NCBI GenBank assembly: GCA_963281255.1
Contig: OY725488.1
Coordinates: 1,959,986-2,023,985, forward strand
DNA from: Aphrocallistes beatrix
Lineage: Eukaryota; Porifera; Hexactinellida; Sceptrulophora; Aphrocallistidae
Length of the DNA stretch: 64,000 nucleotides
Direction: 5' to 3'
The translations under genes were made by a program, and so were the position numbers. A model generated the notes under the pieces. It worked only from the letters and a program-made list of their open reading frames with translations. It was not told the DNA's origin and searched no databases. Below are positions 10,424 to 21,671 of the stretch, one piece after another (position 1 is the stretch's first letter; every line of letters begins with the position of its first letter).

Positions 10424-11806
10424 CAGAGTGACACGATGAAATTGGGAATATTGCTATTTTTATTATTTCGCATGTTATAACACGACCGTCACTTCTAAAC
10501 TCCTTCTCTTTTCTATTATTCGTACATATTAGATGTTCCTATAAATGCAGCATTTTAAAACTATTTAGTAGCATTTCTGTGAGTGTTCTTTCCTATTATC
10601 GTATAACCCGGACTTCCCAATTTCTATAATATATTTTAGGTAATTTAAGATTGTTTTCCGTCACAAATGCTCATATAACATTTGAATTTCATTTTGAATT
10701 AGCTCGTAATGACTAAACAAATCCACCGTGACAAGATTAGTACCTGATACCAGTCCGGTATTACGAATGCGATGGAGGTATCTCGTCGTACAGGCATCCC
10801 AAAGAGCACGGTTTATCGAACAATTTCTAAATTGAAAACTGAAGTTTCAATTAAGAGAAAGAGAGGGTCTGGAAAAGGCAGAGTTTTCAACAAAAACGAG
10901 ACTATTTCACTTGTCAAACTTGCTCTAAACAATAGACAGATGTCTATTAGGAAGTTAACGAGCAAATTCAACACAACCCGCTCCAATACATACTCCCGGG
11001 AGACTGTGAGGCAGCATCTCAAGAGGCTGGACATACCCGAAAGGTTGCGAAGGCAATTCCGTTCTTCACACAGAGGAATATGGACAGACACGTGTCTTGG
11101 GCAACAGATAACAAGGCCACATATCGAGAGAAGGTCGTATTCAGCGACGAAATGTACATTTGGTTGTCACAAAGCAAGATTTTCCTGTGGTGCAAGAGTG
11201 ACGAACGCCCAGTAAACCCACCTCCAAGCACACACCGAAACTTCATGTTTGGGGTGCCTTTTCTGCTCGTGGCACTTTTCCATTGAAGATCTTTCGGGAC
11301 TTTTTGACTGAATTGGGCTATATTCGTATCCTAAACGAGTGTTTGATTGCTCAGAGTCAAGTTCTGTATCCAGATGGTTGAATTTTTCAGGAGGACAAAG
11401 ATCCCAAACGCACCTCTAAGATTGCTAAGGATTTCATGCGGAAGGAGGGTATAACCCTAATGGATTGGCCTGCGTGTAGCCTGGATCTCAATTCAATTGA
11501 AAACCTATGAGCCTGGATAAAAATGCAGCTCAATTTGAGATCTCCCAGGATTCTTGGCGAGCTTGAGAAGAGTCTCAATGAAGTCTGGGAAAAAATTTCA
11601 ATTGACTTTTTGAGGCCATATTGGGAGTCCATGAAGAAAAGGGTAGTTTTGGAAAAGAAGAGTAAAGGTCAGAAGATTGAGTACTAGTTGATATTATAGT
11701 GTAGTGATGTATGTTTTGCATGTAGTTTGGTTTTAGAAAAGTAAGTTATTACTTTGTTAGAAAAATACACTTAAACATTTTCCCAATTTCATTTATTCAC
11801 ACACTG
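10424..11806 (+). mobile_element. Tc1-like element inserted in the Helitron helicase
   Basis: Left end CAGAGTGACACGATGAAATT at 10424 and right end mirrored as CAGTGTGTGAATAAATGAAA ending 11806. TA flanks at 10422-10423 and 11807-11808. Removing the element with one TA joins the helicase reading frame without a stop (LNPDQLSTY into TNCVMESVDN), so this was a clean insertion. Confidence 0.88.
10709..11687 (+). pseudogene. Tc1-like DD34E transposase, inactivated
   Basis: Starts MTKQIHRDKIST, has a TGA at 10745, then the HTH region (MEVSRRTGIPKSTVYRT and RQHLKRLDIP). After a frameshift the first Asp region is VVFSDEMYIWLS. A further shift leads to FQEDKDPKRTSKIAKDF, which replaces the usual QDNDPKHTS block, and MDWPACSLDLNSIENL with the final Glu. 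A stop falls right after NSIENL, where Trp is expected. The end is KSKGQKIEY at 11687. Multiple stops and shifts make it dead, but the whole length (about 325 codons) is recognisable. Confidence 0.85.
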
Positions 11807-11808
11807 TA

Positions 11809-12154
11809 GTATATGTGCTCAACTGATCAGGGTTCAGTAAAGGCACATTAGTATCTGCAATTATGGCTAGTTCAAGTGCATCATAAGCAAGCTCATCTTG
11901 ATGATGCGCGGGAGGTCAAATGGACTCCTATCTTGAGTGGGAATATGCATTCCGGGATAATCGAGTAAAGATTTTTTGCTTTTCTAAGCGATTTTCAATA
12001 TCTAGTAACGCCCTATTCAAGATAGATGCATTCAATTTGACATTTGGGAAAAGAATTATCGCACGAAGTAGAAAATCCTCTGCTAGAGACATTAGCACTA
12101 TGGAATAAACATAAGGCATTCCACAGTGCTAGTGGTTCACAGGGATCATTAAAC
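11809..12154 (-). pseudogene. Helitron helicase, middle segment
   Basis: On the minus strand: DPCEPLALWNA, a frameshift, then LAEDFLLRAIILFPNV, LNRALLDIENRLEKQ, a shift into DYPGMHIPTQDRSPFDLP, and finally ADTNVPLLNPDQL before the Tc1 element. This order (PLALW, EDFLLR, ALLDIE, NPDQ, Walker A) is that of animal Helitron helicases. The segment is bounded by two insertions, at 12155-12603 and 10424-11806. Confidence 0.82.
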
Positions 12155-12603
12155 GAGTATCGGTCACTTCGTACCCAACACTCTTTCGTACCTTAATTAT
12201 GACAACTTCGTACCCAATACACTTTCGTACCCAATACACTTTCGTACCCAATACACTTTCGTACCCAATACTCTTTCGTACCCAATACTCTTTCGTACCC
12301 ATACTCTTTCAGATTAAGGTATTCAATATGAAATTGGTCCATAAAAGTATTCATTGTAAACTAAAACAAAAATATATTCTGAAATAGGTCCGTTCAGGTG
12401 GCTAACTGCTCTTAGTAACTGGGACGTGGAGATTTCCTTGTCCTGATAGCGTCGCCAAAGTTGAAATACGAAATTGTGTTTTTATAAAACGAAATTGTGT
12501 ACGAAATTGTAATGAGTACGAAATTGTATTAGGGACGAAATTGTGTTAGGTACGAAATTACAATTAAGTACGAAATGGTTTAGATGCGAAATGACTTGTA
12601 TTC
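12155..12603. mobile_element. 449-bp element with tandem-repeat ends and 8-bp target duplication
   Basis: The same 8 bases, CATTAAAC, flank it at 12147-12154 and 12604-12611. The left end is an array of a 17-bp unit (CTTTCGTACCCAATACA, six to seven copies, 12165-12310). The right end is a diverged array of the reverse complement (GTACGAAATTGTATTAG-like, 12470-12590). Excision with one duplication copy restores IPLFN-DPCEPLALW in the helicase. The 8-bp duplication suggests hAT- or P-type mobilisation. The interior is non-coding. Confidence 0.82.
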
Positions 12604-13085
12604 CATTAAACAGAGGAATAGTGACGAATAACTGTCGCAGTTGTGCTGGCATAGCACATGTAGCGGCCCCAGTGAGACAGTCATCGGACTCCTGGTCATC
12701 TTCCAACAGGCCTCTTCTACGGCAGGCCTCCTTAAAGGTAGTGCAGACGGTGAGCAGTCTGGTACTTCAGATGTGCTTCAAGCCGCACAGCCTTCTCCTG
12801 AGTGCTCTGCTTCTCTGAATGAGCAGTCTGGTATTTCAGCTGTTCTGCAAGCCGTTCTGCCTTCTCCTGAGAGCTCTGCTTCGCGTAATGTGCAGCCTGG
12901 TGCTCCATTTGGCGATTAAGGCGGGCTTCCCTTGCCTCGGAGGTATCACTCAACCGCGCAAATTTCTTACGCTGCGCATCGCTATCAAAACCTTTCTCGC
13001 ATGAACATCCACGTTTATTCTTTAGACAGGGCATTTCTAAAGAGAAAAAATTGAACAAAGAACAAAACAAAATTTTATGATTCAT
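12604..13085 (-). pseudogene. Helitron ORF N-terminal part with coiled repeats, joined to helicase
   Basis: Begins MPCLKNKRGCSCEKGFDS (an in-frame upstream Met also exists). Then come three diverged charged repeats of about 23 residues, such as SSQEKAERLAEQLKYQTAH and STQEKAVRLEAHLKYQTAH, predicted helical or coiled. After a frameshift near 12735 it reads TTFKEACRRRGLLEDD, a helicase-proximal motif, and AQLRQLFVTIPLFN, ending at the target duplication. The Rep nuclease domain that should lie between is deleted. Similar repeats occur in Helitron proteins of arthropods, from memory rather than a search. Confidence 0.75.
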
Positions 13086-13362
13086 AAGTTATAGTAAGTC
13101 ATTCTTTTGATTATTTAGGACTATAGTTCATGAATTTGAATAATTCAAAATTGAATGAACAGAAAATTTCTAAAATATACTTTAAATAGAACTCAGTGCT
13201 TAGCGCTAACTCTTTATCGAGATTAACGCTGAGTGAATAGAACGCTAGAGCCGAGTTATAAGCTCAAATGTGCTCTCTGAATGCTCTGCCTTGAATGTCA
13301 GTAGTCGTCAGCAGATGCAGCAGTAGCTAAGGGGGGAATATACACCTTCACTTGTGATTTTC
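13086..13362. other. Anonymous stretch
   Basis: No gene or paired repeats recognised. Confidence 0.4.
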
Positions 13363-13638
13363 GAAATCTACACCAAAATCCCATGTCAACTATTGAAAGC
13401 TTGTTTCTAACATCCTTTTGAGATTTGTTTACTTTATGCATCTACCGTACACAAAAGTAAACAAAATAATTTATCATATCGATTTGAAAATATGATATTT
13501 GAAATCTACACTCCTAAACACCCCATGTCAACTGTTGGAAGCTAGTCTCTAGCCTATTTTTGGAATTTGTTTACTTAATGTTTCGAATGTGAACAAAAAT
13601 AAACCAATAATTTATCATATCGATCTGAAAACATATTT
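13363..13638 (+). repeat. Tandem duplication, 138-bp unit, two copies
   Basis: The units start GAAATCTACAC at 13363 and 13501. They share CCCATGTCAACT, GATTTGTTTACTT-like and ATTTATCATATCGAT blocks at roughly 75-80 percent identity by eye. Non-coding, satellite-like. Confidence 0.8.
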
Positions 13639-13983
13639 TTCACAATTCAGGTTAATACTTTTTAAATTTCTCGGTTGAACCCTAAATCCAGGATTTGGTC
13701 CTGGAATATAATTTGAATTGTGAATTAATAACTTTATTACTTAACTTGGGTATTACTTAACTTGTATATTATACTTAACACGCAGAGTACGCAATTTCCA
13801 AGTATATATTCAATCTGAGTGTACTAGTTACATTATTGTTTGTAAATATTTCTATTGTACAATTGCAGTCGTTAATTAATCTGATACTGCTCTACTCTGT
13901 AACACTAAGTCACAAACAATCAATAAATAGCCAATCCATTTGAAATTTTGATGATTCTGCCTTTGCATAGTGAGCAACATATA

Positions 13984-14142
13984 GTAGATTTTGGATATAG
14001 TGATAGTGAATATATTGATATTTTGTGGGGGGTTAAGGTGCCCCAGTGGAGAATATTCAATAGTGACTTTATTGGATTTAGTGATAATTTGATCAAAAAT
14101 TCCTTGTTGCCGCCGCTATCCCTATATCCAATATCTACTCTA
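13984..14142. repeat. Short inverted repeat (MITE-like)
   Basis: GTAGATTTTGGATATAGTGA at the left is mirrored by a TATCCCTATATCCAATATC block near 14117-14135. A related half-site (TATATCCAATATC) recurs near 14555. No clear target duplication. Confidence 0.5.
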
Positions 14143-15026
14143 TATGTATCGGACTGGAAGTTACTGTTCAATGCGGCGTTTACCCCCTTCTGGGTCAGGA
14201 GGACGGTTAAGAATTTGTGATCAGTCTAGTCTATTTCTTGCCTATGTATGCAAATCAACAGAGGCAAACGTCGTTTTAAAGGTAGTGTCAGATAGTAAGG
14301 TCAACTTAGATGAAGCATTTTGTATATGAGGGAGCTGAATCCGCGCCCTCGATGGTAATTAAGCTCTGATATCAATGTGTACTCAGGATTGGAAACCTGG
14401 TACACCGATCGATGAATTTGAAAATTTAGTAAGTGCATCCGAATTGGCGAAAGCACTTTTACATGTACCATATGTGCTCCTGCGAATCAATTACTTTGGA
14501 TAGTAAGTGACGCATTATTGTGTCGTTGCGCTAAATTATCACTCTATCCAACATATTCCTATATCCAATATCAATATATCTAATATCTACTGTAGCTAGG
14601 CCAGACATAGTGAAAAATTACGATATAATCATCTAACATATTCACATTTTCCAAAGAATCATTAGCTATGTGATAATTAATTCTCGAAAAATCAATTAAG
14701 AGACAGTTTAGAGGGTCTTAGTTAATCATTCCTATGATCACAGCCCTGCCTTACACACCAAAGGCGCCGATCATGGGATTCACTAACTAGTTCATAATCG
14801 CAAGTGAATAGTGGATCGCTATAAGGAATACATTTCCATTTTCATTGATCCTTAGAATTACCCCGTCTATTTAGAAATAATGGTTGTGGACACACTTATT
14901 TAACTATTACTATTGATCCGCACTTGGCTGAAAGCAAGAAACAATACATTTATTTATTTTTGTATTATTTCTATCTGTTTGAAATGTATCAATTAATATG
15001 GAGAGCAATTTGCAGACATTCGTATA
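14143..15026. other. Anonymous stretch
   Basis: Contains only a related half-site of the preceding inverted repeat, and open frames without recognisable similarity. Confidence 0.4.
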
Positions 15027-15618
15027 CTCACCTACTAAGGTATTCGTATACCCCACTGTTTTTCATTCAAATTGTTATATAACTAATATATTTAAAAATG
15101 GTATGGTAGAAATAGTTCGACTTTCCAAAAAAGTAAATAGTTCACATAAAAACCACCATTAATCCTAATGATAAAATGTCGAACTATTCCCTAAATCTGC
15201 AATTCGAACTATTTCCTTTTTTCGAAAAGTTAAAAATGTAACATTTACTCGATAACAGATGAAATAAAATACATAAAATTCGTTTTCTTTACATTAAATA
15301 CTCAAGTTATAACCTATCGACTTAATTCGTCTCGGTTAAGGTTAAATGTTTTAACATTTGCTAGTATAGGTATATGCTACATGTGACTAATTACCACTAC
15401 TATATATACATAATGGCGTTAGTTGCATAATGTGGTATAGGTTAAATTCTATAACTTTGAGAGAGAGTAATGAGGTTGAAATTTTATATATTGATTAACT
15501 CGAATTTGTGGAATTGAATTTGAATCTAAATAATGGCATATTAACTGATTGAATGTTAGAAATATGTAGCAATTATTTGTATGAAACTTGGAGTACAAAT
15601 ACTTAGGTATGCCTGTTA
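15027..15618. mobile_element. Foldback family A element, diverged
   Basis: Left end TACTAAGGTATTCGTATACC; the centre has GTGACTAATTACC and ATACATAATGGCG as in siblings. The right end mirrors the left as GTACAAATACTTAGGTATGC. An unrelated inner block around 15095-15235 (ATAGTTCGACTTT mirrored as TTCGAACTATTTCC) enlarges it. Confidence 0.65.
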
Positions 15619-15627
15619 TGCCTAACA

Positions 15628-16309
15628 CAGTCGAACCTCTCATATCTGGGCACCACTGGCCGGAAGGTGCCCTTAACTCTTAATTTGTCCTGATGTCAGT
15701 AATACTTTTATCCGCATGGCAATATTAAAGTACTTCTTTTCTAAAATGTCCAGATCTTTCCTAATGAGCTTACTTACAAAAGTTATAAATAATCTGTGGC
15801 ATACCTTTTCAATTTCATTATGGGTAATTTATAAGAGCAGAGAAAATAAATCGGGGACCCAGTAACACGTGATAAAAAATGTTTTACAGTGATGTAGTTT
15901 ACTAATTTAAATACTCGTAACTGGACATATCTAAGATATGTCCTGATCTCGAGGTGTCCATAACTCGGAAGTCGGGATTTCTACTGTAACTCAGAAATGA
16001 AATTGTTATAATGAATGCATAAATGGAATACATGCGATAAGGAAAGTTCTTTCTGACAACATATTAATTCTTAATCGTATAACAGAAAAGTATACCTATA
16101 TATTTAATCTACAGTTGAACCAAAGACTATAGCTTTAACAATTGCAATTCTATGATATATTGATTGACTTTGTATCTGGGTTAATTTAGAATCAGGGCAA
16201 AGTCAATCCATAACTCCGAGTTACGGGCACCTCCTTCAACCGGGAAGATGCCCGCCCGGTTGAGGAAGGTACCCTTAACTCGGAGGTCCTGATCTGAGAG
16301 GGTCTACTG
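15628..16309. mobile_element. pogo-like MITE, probably composite
   Basis: The outer ends CAGTCGAACCTCTCATATC and, mirrored at 16309, CAGTAGACCCTCTCAGATC are terminal repeats of the CAGT-AACC/ACCC type. TA follows the right end; at the left the duplication is unclear. A further end-like motif stops at 15986 (GATTTCTACTG then TA). The inner repeats GTGCCCTTAACTC and TAACTCGGAG suggest one element nested in or fused to a sibling. Confidence 0.65.
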
Positions 16310-16462
16310 TATTATTATTGACATTATCAACCATACATTTAGAGTATCTACAATTTTTCAAATGTCTAAACCTATTAATGCTTTTTGAAAATGTGTCAAA
16401 ACCCTATTGCAAATATATTTCTATTGTTACATTATGAAATCCTATTTACTTATTTTTTGTAG

Positions 16463-16507
16463 GCTGTTGATGATATTTTTTACCCTCCCATTTCAATAAA
16501 GTACAAG
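16463..16507 (+). CDS. Host gene exon 1 of the visible series (45 nt, phase 0-0)
   Basis: The acceptor TTACTTATTTTTTGTAG and donor AAG/GTAATT bound 15 codons reading AVDDIFYPPISIKYK, with no stop. It belongs with the plus-strand exons at 31324, 47285, 53567 and 54056, whose phases fit in series. It is too short to carry a domain signature. By position it lies N-terminal to the fibronectin type III segment. The intron that follows would be about 14.8 kb, filled with foldbacks, Helitrons, hAT and mariner elements. Alternatively the splice signals may arise by chance in AT-rich DNA. Confidence 0.5.
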
Positions 16508-16800
16508 GTAATTTATTTTTCCTTCTAATAAACGTTATCCATTTATATTTTCACTATTCTAATATCTGAATTTATTTTTATCATTTGATTCATCTATTTA
16601 TGATCACCGGTAGTTTAATAGTTTCCAATTGAGACATAATCCCTTAGTAATAAAGAGATTGGCAGAAATCACGGTGTAGTGATACCTCATAGCATCATGT
16701 GAGTGATGTTATTATTCCCCTGTGATTTTTTATTTCATCTGTCTATTTCTCTGATAGCATAGTTATTCCAGCCGTACTTGTATAATATATAGTATTTGTA

Positions 16801-17568
16801 CAGGGTGACAAATAAGTTCTGATACAAGCTTCATTAAGTATTTAATTTCTTATACTCAAACAGTCTTCGTTATTATGGTCTTTTGAGATTGGTATTCGAA
16901 TACTATCAACGATTTAAAAAGATTTTTCGAGTCTGAGACCTAAAACTGTGTTTTGTATGGTGAGTTTGGAGAATAAAAAATGTGTCCTGCCACGCTGCGA
17001 AAATCGCGAATCAGAGCCCACTTCATTTCGAATTATCTTTCCCAGAGTCTTAAAATTCTAGGAAAAATTAGTACACACATTTTCCTCGAACATTTTAAAT
17101 TTGTAGAAATATACGATGTTCAGATTAGTGCCTTTTAAGGACCTTTTGGATCAGATTTTTTTGTGATGTGAAAAAAGTGGCATTTTGGGGAATTTTGAAA
17201 AATATATCTACTTTGAACTGCGAAAGAATAACTTTTTCTCATGTCTGATAATGAATTCCGTGGATTTGTGAAATATTTCTATGTTGAATGAAGGGTATCT
17301 GGTGCCAAATCGTCATGGAACATCGATTATGAAGACATTTTATATAGAAGCAGCGGGCTCTGATTTGCGATTTTCGCTGCGTGGCAGGACACAATTTTTA
17401 TTCGCCAAACTCACCATACAAAACACAGTTCTAGGTCTCAGCCTCGAAAAATCTTTTTAAATCGTTGGAAGTATTCGAATAACAAAAAGATCATAGTAAC
17501 TAAGACTGTTTGAGTATAAGAAATTATATACCTAATGAAGCTTGTATCAGAACTTATTTGACACCCTG
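16801..17568. mobile_element. Foldback family B element, complete
   Basis: Ends CAGGGTGACAAATAAGTTCT and its mirror, flanked by TA at 16799-16800 and 17569-17570. Arms of more than 200 bp include TATGGTGAGTTTGG and TGTGTCCTGCCACGCTGCG. The centre is non-coding. The terminal repeat resembles that of the Tc1-like element at 5402. Confidence 0.88.
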
Positions 17569-17580
17569 TATATGCAGATA

Positions 17581-18256
17581 CACTTCCAGACAAAAGTATT
17601 CGACCACCACGAAATCCTCCATACAAATAATATTAAAGTATATCTATTCATAAAGGAGTATGTACTCATACAGTACGAAATATTCTATTTTCAATTTCGG
17701 ATTCGTATTCTAAACAGCTTAAATAATCATTTTTGAACTTCCAACACAAATACTTATTCTCATGTATAGAATAATCAACCTGTGCCACTTTATGTCGTCA
17801 CTAATCGCCATTATATAATATAATGGCCATGACTAGGGACAAGTAGCATCAAGGATCAAAGGGAGATATTTTAATATTGGCGGTTAGTAATTGAGTTGAC
17901 GCTCTCAATTGTTTGTGATAAAGTACAAGTAAAATGTTTACTTGTAGGTAGGTACGAATTTGAACTCAAAAATAGAATACAGTCATCTGCGCTTAATAGA
18001 GTCACATCGGTCAGAGAACATTTTGCCCCGATTAAGCGAAGAACCCTATTAACCGAAAATATTTTATATTAGCTTGTATGTATGAGAGCTATTCTGGTCC
18101 TCCCAAAAGTGACCAGATTAAACAGTGACCCTATTAAGCGGAGCCAACTGTATTTCCTAAAATTAAGTATATTTCCTTTCATGAATAAACCCACTTTAGT
18201 GATTTGCATGGTGGTTTTCGTGATATTGTCGAAGACATTTGTTTGGGTACTCTATG
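17581..18256. mobile_element. Foldback family A element interrupted by a pogo-like MITE
   Basis: Left end CACTTCCAGACAAAAGTATT after TA at 17579-17580. The centre has GCCATTATATAATATAATGG. The right arm resumes after the nested MITE with TCATGAATAAACCCACTTTA, the arm sequence of siblings at 36524 and 48865. Confidence 0.75.
17980..18150. mobile_element. pogo-like MITE, 171 bp, TA-flanked
   Basis: Ends CAGTCATCTGCGCTTAATAG and its mirror, TA at 17978-17979 and 18151-18152. Subterminal copies of GATTAAGCG and CTATTAA are present. Nested in a family A foldback. Confidence 0.82.
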
Positions 18257-18444
18257 TATAAATCGAGTTTTATTAGTATTAGTCCAGCAGACTTTAATCT
18301 CAATCTTGTTTTATGGTTTTTTTAATTTACTTATCCAGAATACTAGTTTGATAAATTTAAGGTATTTACGTTAAAATCAAATGACCGCTGAAATACACTT
18401 CATATCTTAGATAGGTGATAAATATGTCATATCATAGCCTACTT

Positions 18445-18640
18445 GATATAAGACCTGACAGTAACTTAGAAAATAAGGACCAAGGATGAAAGACAAGATG
18501 GTAATATTTACCAACGCATAATATTTAATATCGAAAATATTATAATAATGAACCATATTTATTGTAAAAATCATTTGAATAAATACTATTATTGATAACA
18601 TATTAATAAAAACTATTATATTACACATACTATTCGCTTA
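18445..18640 (-). repeat. Dispersed repeat W (copy 1)
   Basis: Reverse complement of the sequence on both sides of the mariner at 45527-46874. The shared core around CATCTTGTCTTTCATCCTTG and CCTTATTTTCTAAGT is nearly identical. It serves as an approximate empty site for that mariner. Confidence 0.72.
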
Positions 18641-18671
18641 TTTAGAATCTCCCTCTGCACTTTTAATTAAT

Positions 18672-19000
18672 ACAAGCGCGCTTCGCTGGCTTGCGCTCCG
18701 CACCTGGCAGACACTTTGTGTCCGCCGGAGGCGGTCTTTAGGCGCCTGGGGTCACATTGATTAATATTTAAGCGAGATAACATCTCAAAATACGTCTGTC
18801 CCGCAGTTATAAGCGATATCGCACGAAAAATCACCAAATTTGTTAATTTTTAGAATTTTGATGCGTAATGATGACGTCATAACAGAGTGATGAGTCATCA
18901 TTTTTTGATGATAGTTGCATCATATGTAAGATATATTAATATACACATTCTTTTAAAATTTCAGCCTTCTATCACCTAAAGTTATAGCCGAAAAACTGAA
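18672..19000 (-). mobile_element. Helitron-like element, 3' half
   Basis: 3' terminus at 18672 with hairpins and a TGACGTCA block near 18875. The family match fades after the CCGAAAAACTGAAATTTC motif; the 5' half is absent. Confidence 0.85.
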
Positions 19001-19599
19001 ATTTCATTAATAATTGAAATAATTCAACAGAAGAAAGTTTTAAAAAAGATATTGGTCATTTTACAGGGAAGAAATCGCACACAATATACTTAAAACCTTT
19101 AGAAAATTGTCAAATTATTTCATAAATGCGTGATCTATCAACTGCACAGACAGTTTTTTTAAATTTAGAAAATCGGTGAAAATTAACACTAAACACCCGA
19201 GGATTTTTTGGTTATTTTGCCAGTTTTTTTTCATAATTCTCTTTTTATTCGTACAAGTAATATCAAAATCTGTCTGTTCATTTTATACTTCCCTTCGAGA
19301 TATATTAAAAACCGCTGTAGTTTTCGCTTCCATGTTGAATTTGCAAAAGGTTCATCACATTTATAAGTCCTGAAAAAAAGTCTCCGATAATAGGATTAAA
19401 AAATATTTGTATATATATAATCACTCAAATTCCTTTAGTTTTAACTGCTTTGTAAGAATAAATAACATGCAAATATGCTTATTCAACAACTCATTGCAGT
19501 TCTTGACTTCAAAATATGGTTTTTCAAAAATTTTCAAATTCCAAAGTGTAAAAACTGATCATTCATGCTTGGCCACCCAAAGATGACCTCATCCGATAG
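19001..19599. other. Anonymous AT-rich stretch
   Basis: No gene or terminal repeats recognised. Confidence 0.4.
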
Positions 19600-19915
19600 T
19601 ATCCGCCGGAATCCCAGGCCTATAACTTCTTTCAACCATGCCAGATTATCCTTTGAATTCTGAACTCGTTTCCAGCATTGAATTTCCAGCAATTTGATAA
19701 ATATATTGACCATATTTGGGAATCTTTGGTTATCCGTGCCTTGCAACGGCCAGGAATTTTTCACATTCCTGGCCGTTGCTAGGAACCCGCAGCAAAAATA
19801 TTCTCCAAATGTGTCCAATATATATTTCAAATTGCAAGAAATTTTGTGCTGAGCACGAATTCAGCATTAAAATGATTATCTGATATGGTTAAAAGAAGTT
19901 ATAGATATGAGACAT
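19600..19915. mobile_element. Short palindromic relative of element P
   Basis: The centre is a 15-bp hairpin (19743-19757 with 19765-19779, CAACGGCCAGGAAT arms). Diverged arms extend about 150 bp each way. The right arm has TTGTGCTGAGCACGAATTC and TTTCAAATTGCAAGAAATTT, which resemble the arms of the element at 59000-61311. Confidence 0.6.
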
Positions 19916-20119
19916 TTCGCTTCAAAAATGTGTCTTTTCTGAGTGACACCAGGTGGTCTAAATGGCTCTAAGTGGCGAAATATTTGCATTGAAATTCTAA
20001 AAATGTCGGTCGACAGACCGATAGTGCAGCTCCAGGAATTTCTTCAGGGGAGCATGAAATGTAAATATTTGAATACATCGAGAAATACTCACTTTAGGGC
20101 ATTCTAAGTTTGAAATTTT

Positions 20120-20445
20120 GAATCTACATATCAAAATACTCTATAATTGCATTTGAGAGCTAACTTTTTGCTTAAAATAAGATTTTTTTCAAAAGGTGTG
20201 AAAATATGTCTATATCAATCTGTTAATAACTCATAAAATATTCATATTATTTCTTTCAAAGTTCGAAAATCAGATTCTACATATTAAAATACTCTATATT
20301 AGCCGTTGAGAACTCTCTTTTAACTCGAAGTGAAATGTTTTAAAAGGTGTGAAATTATGTTTATAAACTTATGTAGTAACTCATAACATTCACATATTAT
20401 TACTTTAGAAGTGTTAGAATCAGAATCTACATATTAAAATGCCCT
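20120..20445 (+). repeat. Tandem repeat, about 150-bp unit, 2.1 copies
   Basis: Units begin GAATCTACATATCAAAATAC (20120), GATTCTACATATTAAAATAC (20273) and GAATCTACATATTAAAATGC (20423). They share TTTTTCAAAAGGTGTGAAA-like blocks and ACTCATAA. Satellite-like, non-coding. Confidence 0.82.
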
Positions 20446-20899
20446 TTTCTTAATTATTAGTTTACTTCTGTATTTCCTACCACAAGTGCACTTCGCTTGC
20501 TTGCGCTGCACAGCTGGCAGATATTTGTGTCTGCCGGAGGAGCCCTTCGGGCGAATATGCGCACATTGATAAATCATAAGGAAGGTAGCATCTCTAAATA
20601 AGTATGTCTTACTGTTATAATCGATATTACTCGAAAAATCACCAAATTTGTCAATTTTTAATTTTTGATGCGTGACATCATAACACATGACGTCATAACA
20701 CAGTAATGAGTGATCATTTTTTATGAGAGTTGTATCATATTTGAGATATATTAATATGCACTTTCTATTAAAATTTCAGCCTTCTATTACCTATTTTCGT
20801 CTGGTCAGAACTTAGTGGAGCCATAGCCAAAAGACCCCCACATGCCAAAAATCAGTTTCTAGGCCTGATAGACAATTTATTTAATTAATTCGTTATATA

Positions 20900-21379
20900 C
20901 ACTGCCTGAACAAAAGTATTCGTACACCCCATAATTAATTCCCCATACAAATAGTGATAATACTGATTTATTTAGCTAGTCAAGGTATTTAATTGGTAAG
21001 AGATACGCTTAATTTAACTTCAAATTCGAATTCTCCATATTCGAATGATTCACTTTTTAATCTTTCAACTTGTTTACACTCCCACAAGGTAAAAAATTTC
21101 AAACTGTGTCACTTCATACCACCAATGTCATCATATACAATGGTGATCACTCGTGACATGTGGCATAGGAAAGCAAATGCAGAAAATCCTTAATCTTGAA
21201 GAAGAGTAATTAATTTGAAAACTTATAAAGTGGGTAATTTGAATGTGGAGAATTCGAATTTGAAGTTAAATTAAGGGTATCTCTTACCAATTAAACATCT
21301 TGACTCGCCAAATAATGCAGTATTATAACTATTTGTATGGGGAATTATGGGATGTACGAATAATTTTGTTCAGGCAGTG
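20900..21379. mobile_element. Foldback family A element, 480 bp
   Basis: Ends CACTGCCTGAACAAAAGTAT and mirror, TA at 20898-20899 and 21380-21381, in the AT tract of the Helitron. The centre carries CACCAATGTCATCATATACA. Confidence 0.87.
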
Positions 21380-21392
21380 TATATATATATGT

Positions 21393-21625
21393 GTGCTTCA
21401 AAAAATTCGAAAGTTTGAATATTTAAATGCACACTCTTCAAATAGTTTACCTTGATCACCAAGTATTCACCATAAAACTTTCGTGCAATTTGGGGATGGT
21501 TTAGTGGTCTTGCAAGGTTGCCTCCCCCTCGTGCTAATTTATAATGGGATGTGTCCGGGTTGAGGCCAAAAGTTGTAAAAAGCGTACTTCTGACATTTAA
21601 ATGAACTAGTAACTGTAAGTTGAAC
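21393..21625 (+). repeat. Foldback family S, single arm
   Basis: Matches either arm of the inverted element at 40264-40945 (AATTCGAAAGTTTGAAT, CAATTTGGGGATGGTTTAG, GGGATGTGTCCGGGTTGAGG). A tRNA-like look around GGTTTAGTGGTC is not supported by a B box. Confidence 0.7.
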
Positions 21626-21671
21626 TAGTAATATATATATATATATATTAATCGTGTTTTAATAGTAAAGA

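Larger units (their letters stand above)
20482..21671 (-). mobile_element. Helitron-like element with two nested insertions
   Basis: 3' end at 20482 (ACTTGTGG on the minus strand) and 5' end at 21671 (TCTTTACTATTAAAACACG). Between the conserved body (ending near TTAATTCGTTATA, 20897) and the (AT)n tract (21631-21650) lie a family A foldback and a family S arm. Confidence 0.82.

Noticed and set aside
21500-21560. tRNA/SINE-like A box (GGTTTAGTGGTC) in the family S arm
   Set aside because: No B box at the right distance, and the sequence is part of an inverted-arm repeat with a copy at 40264-40945.
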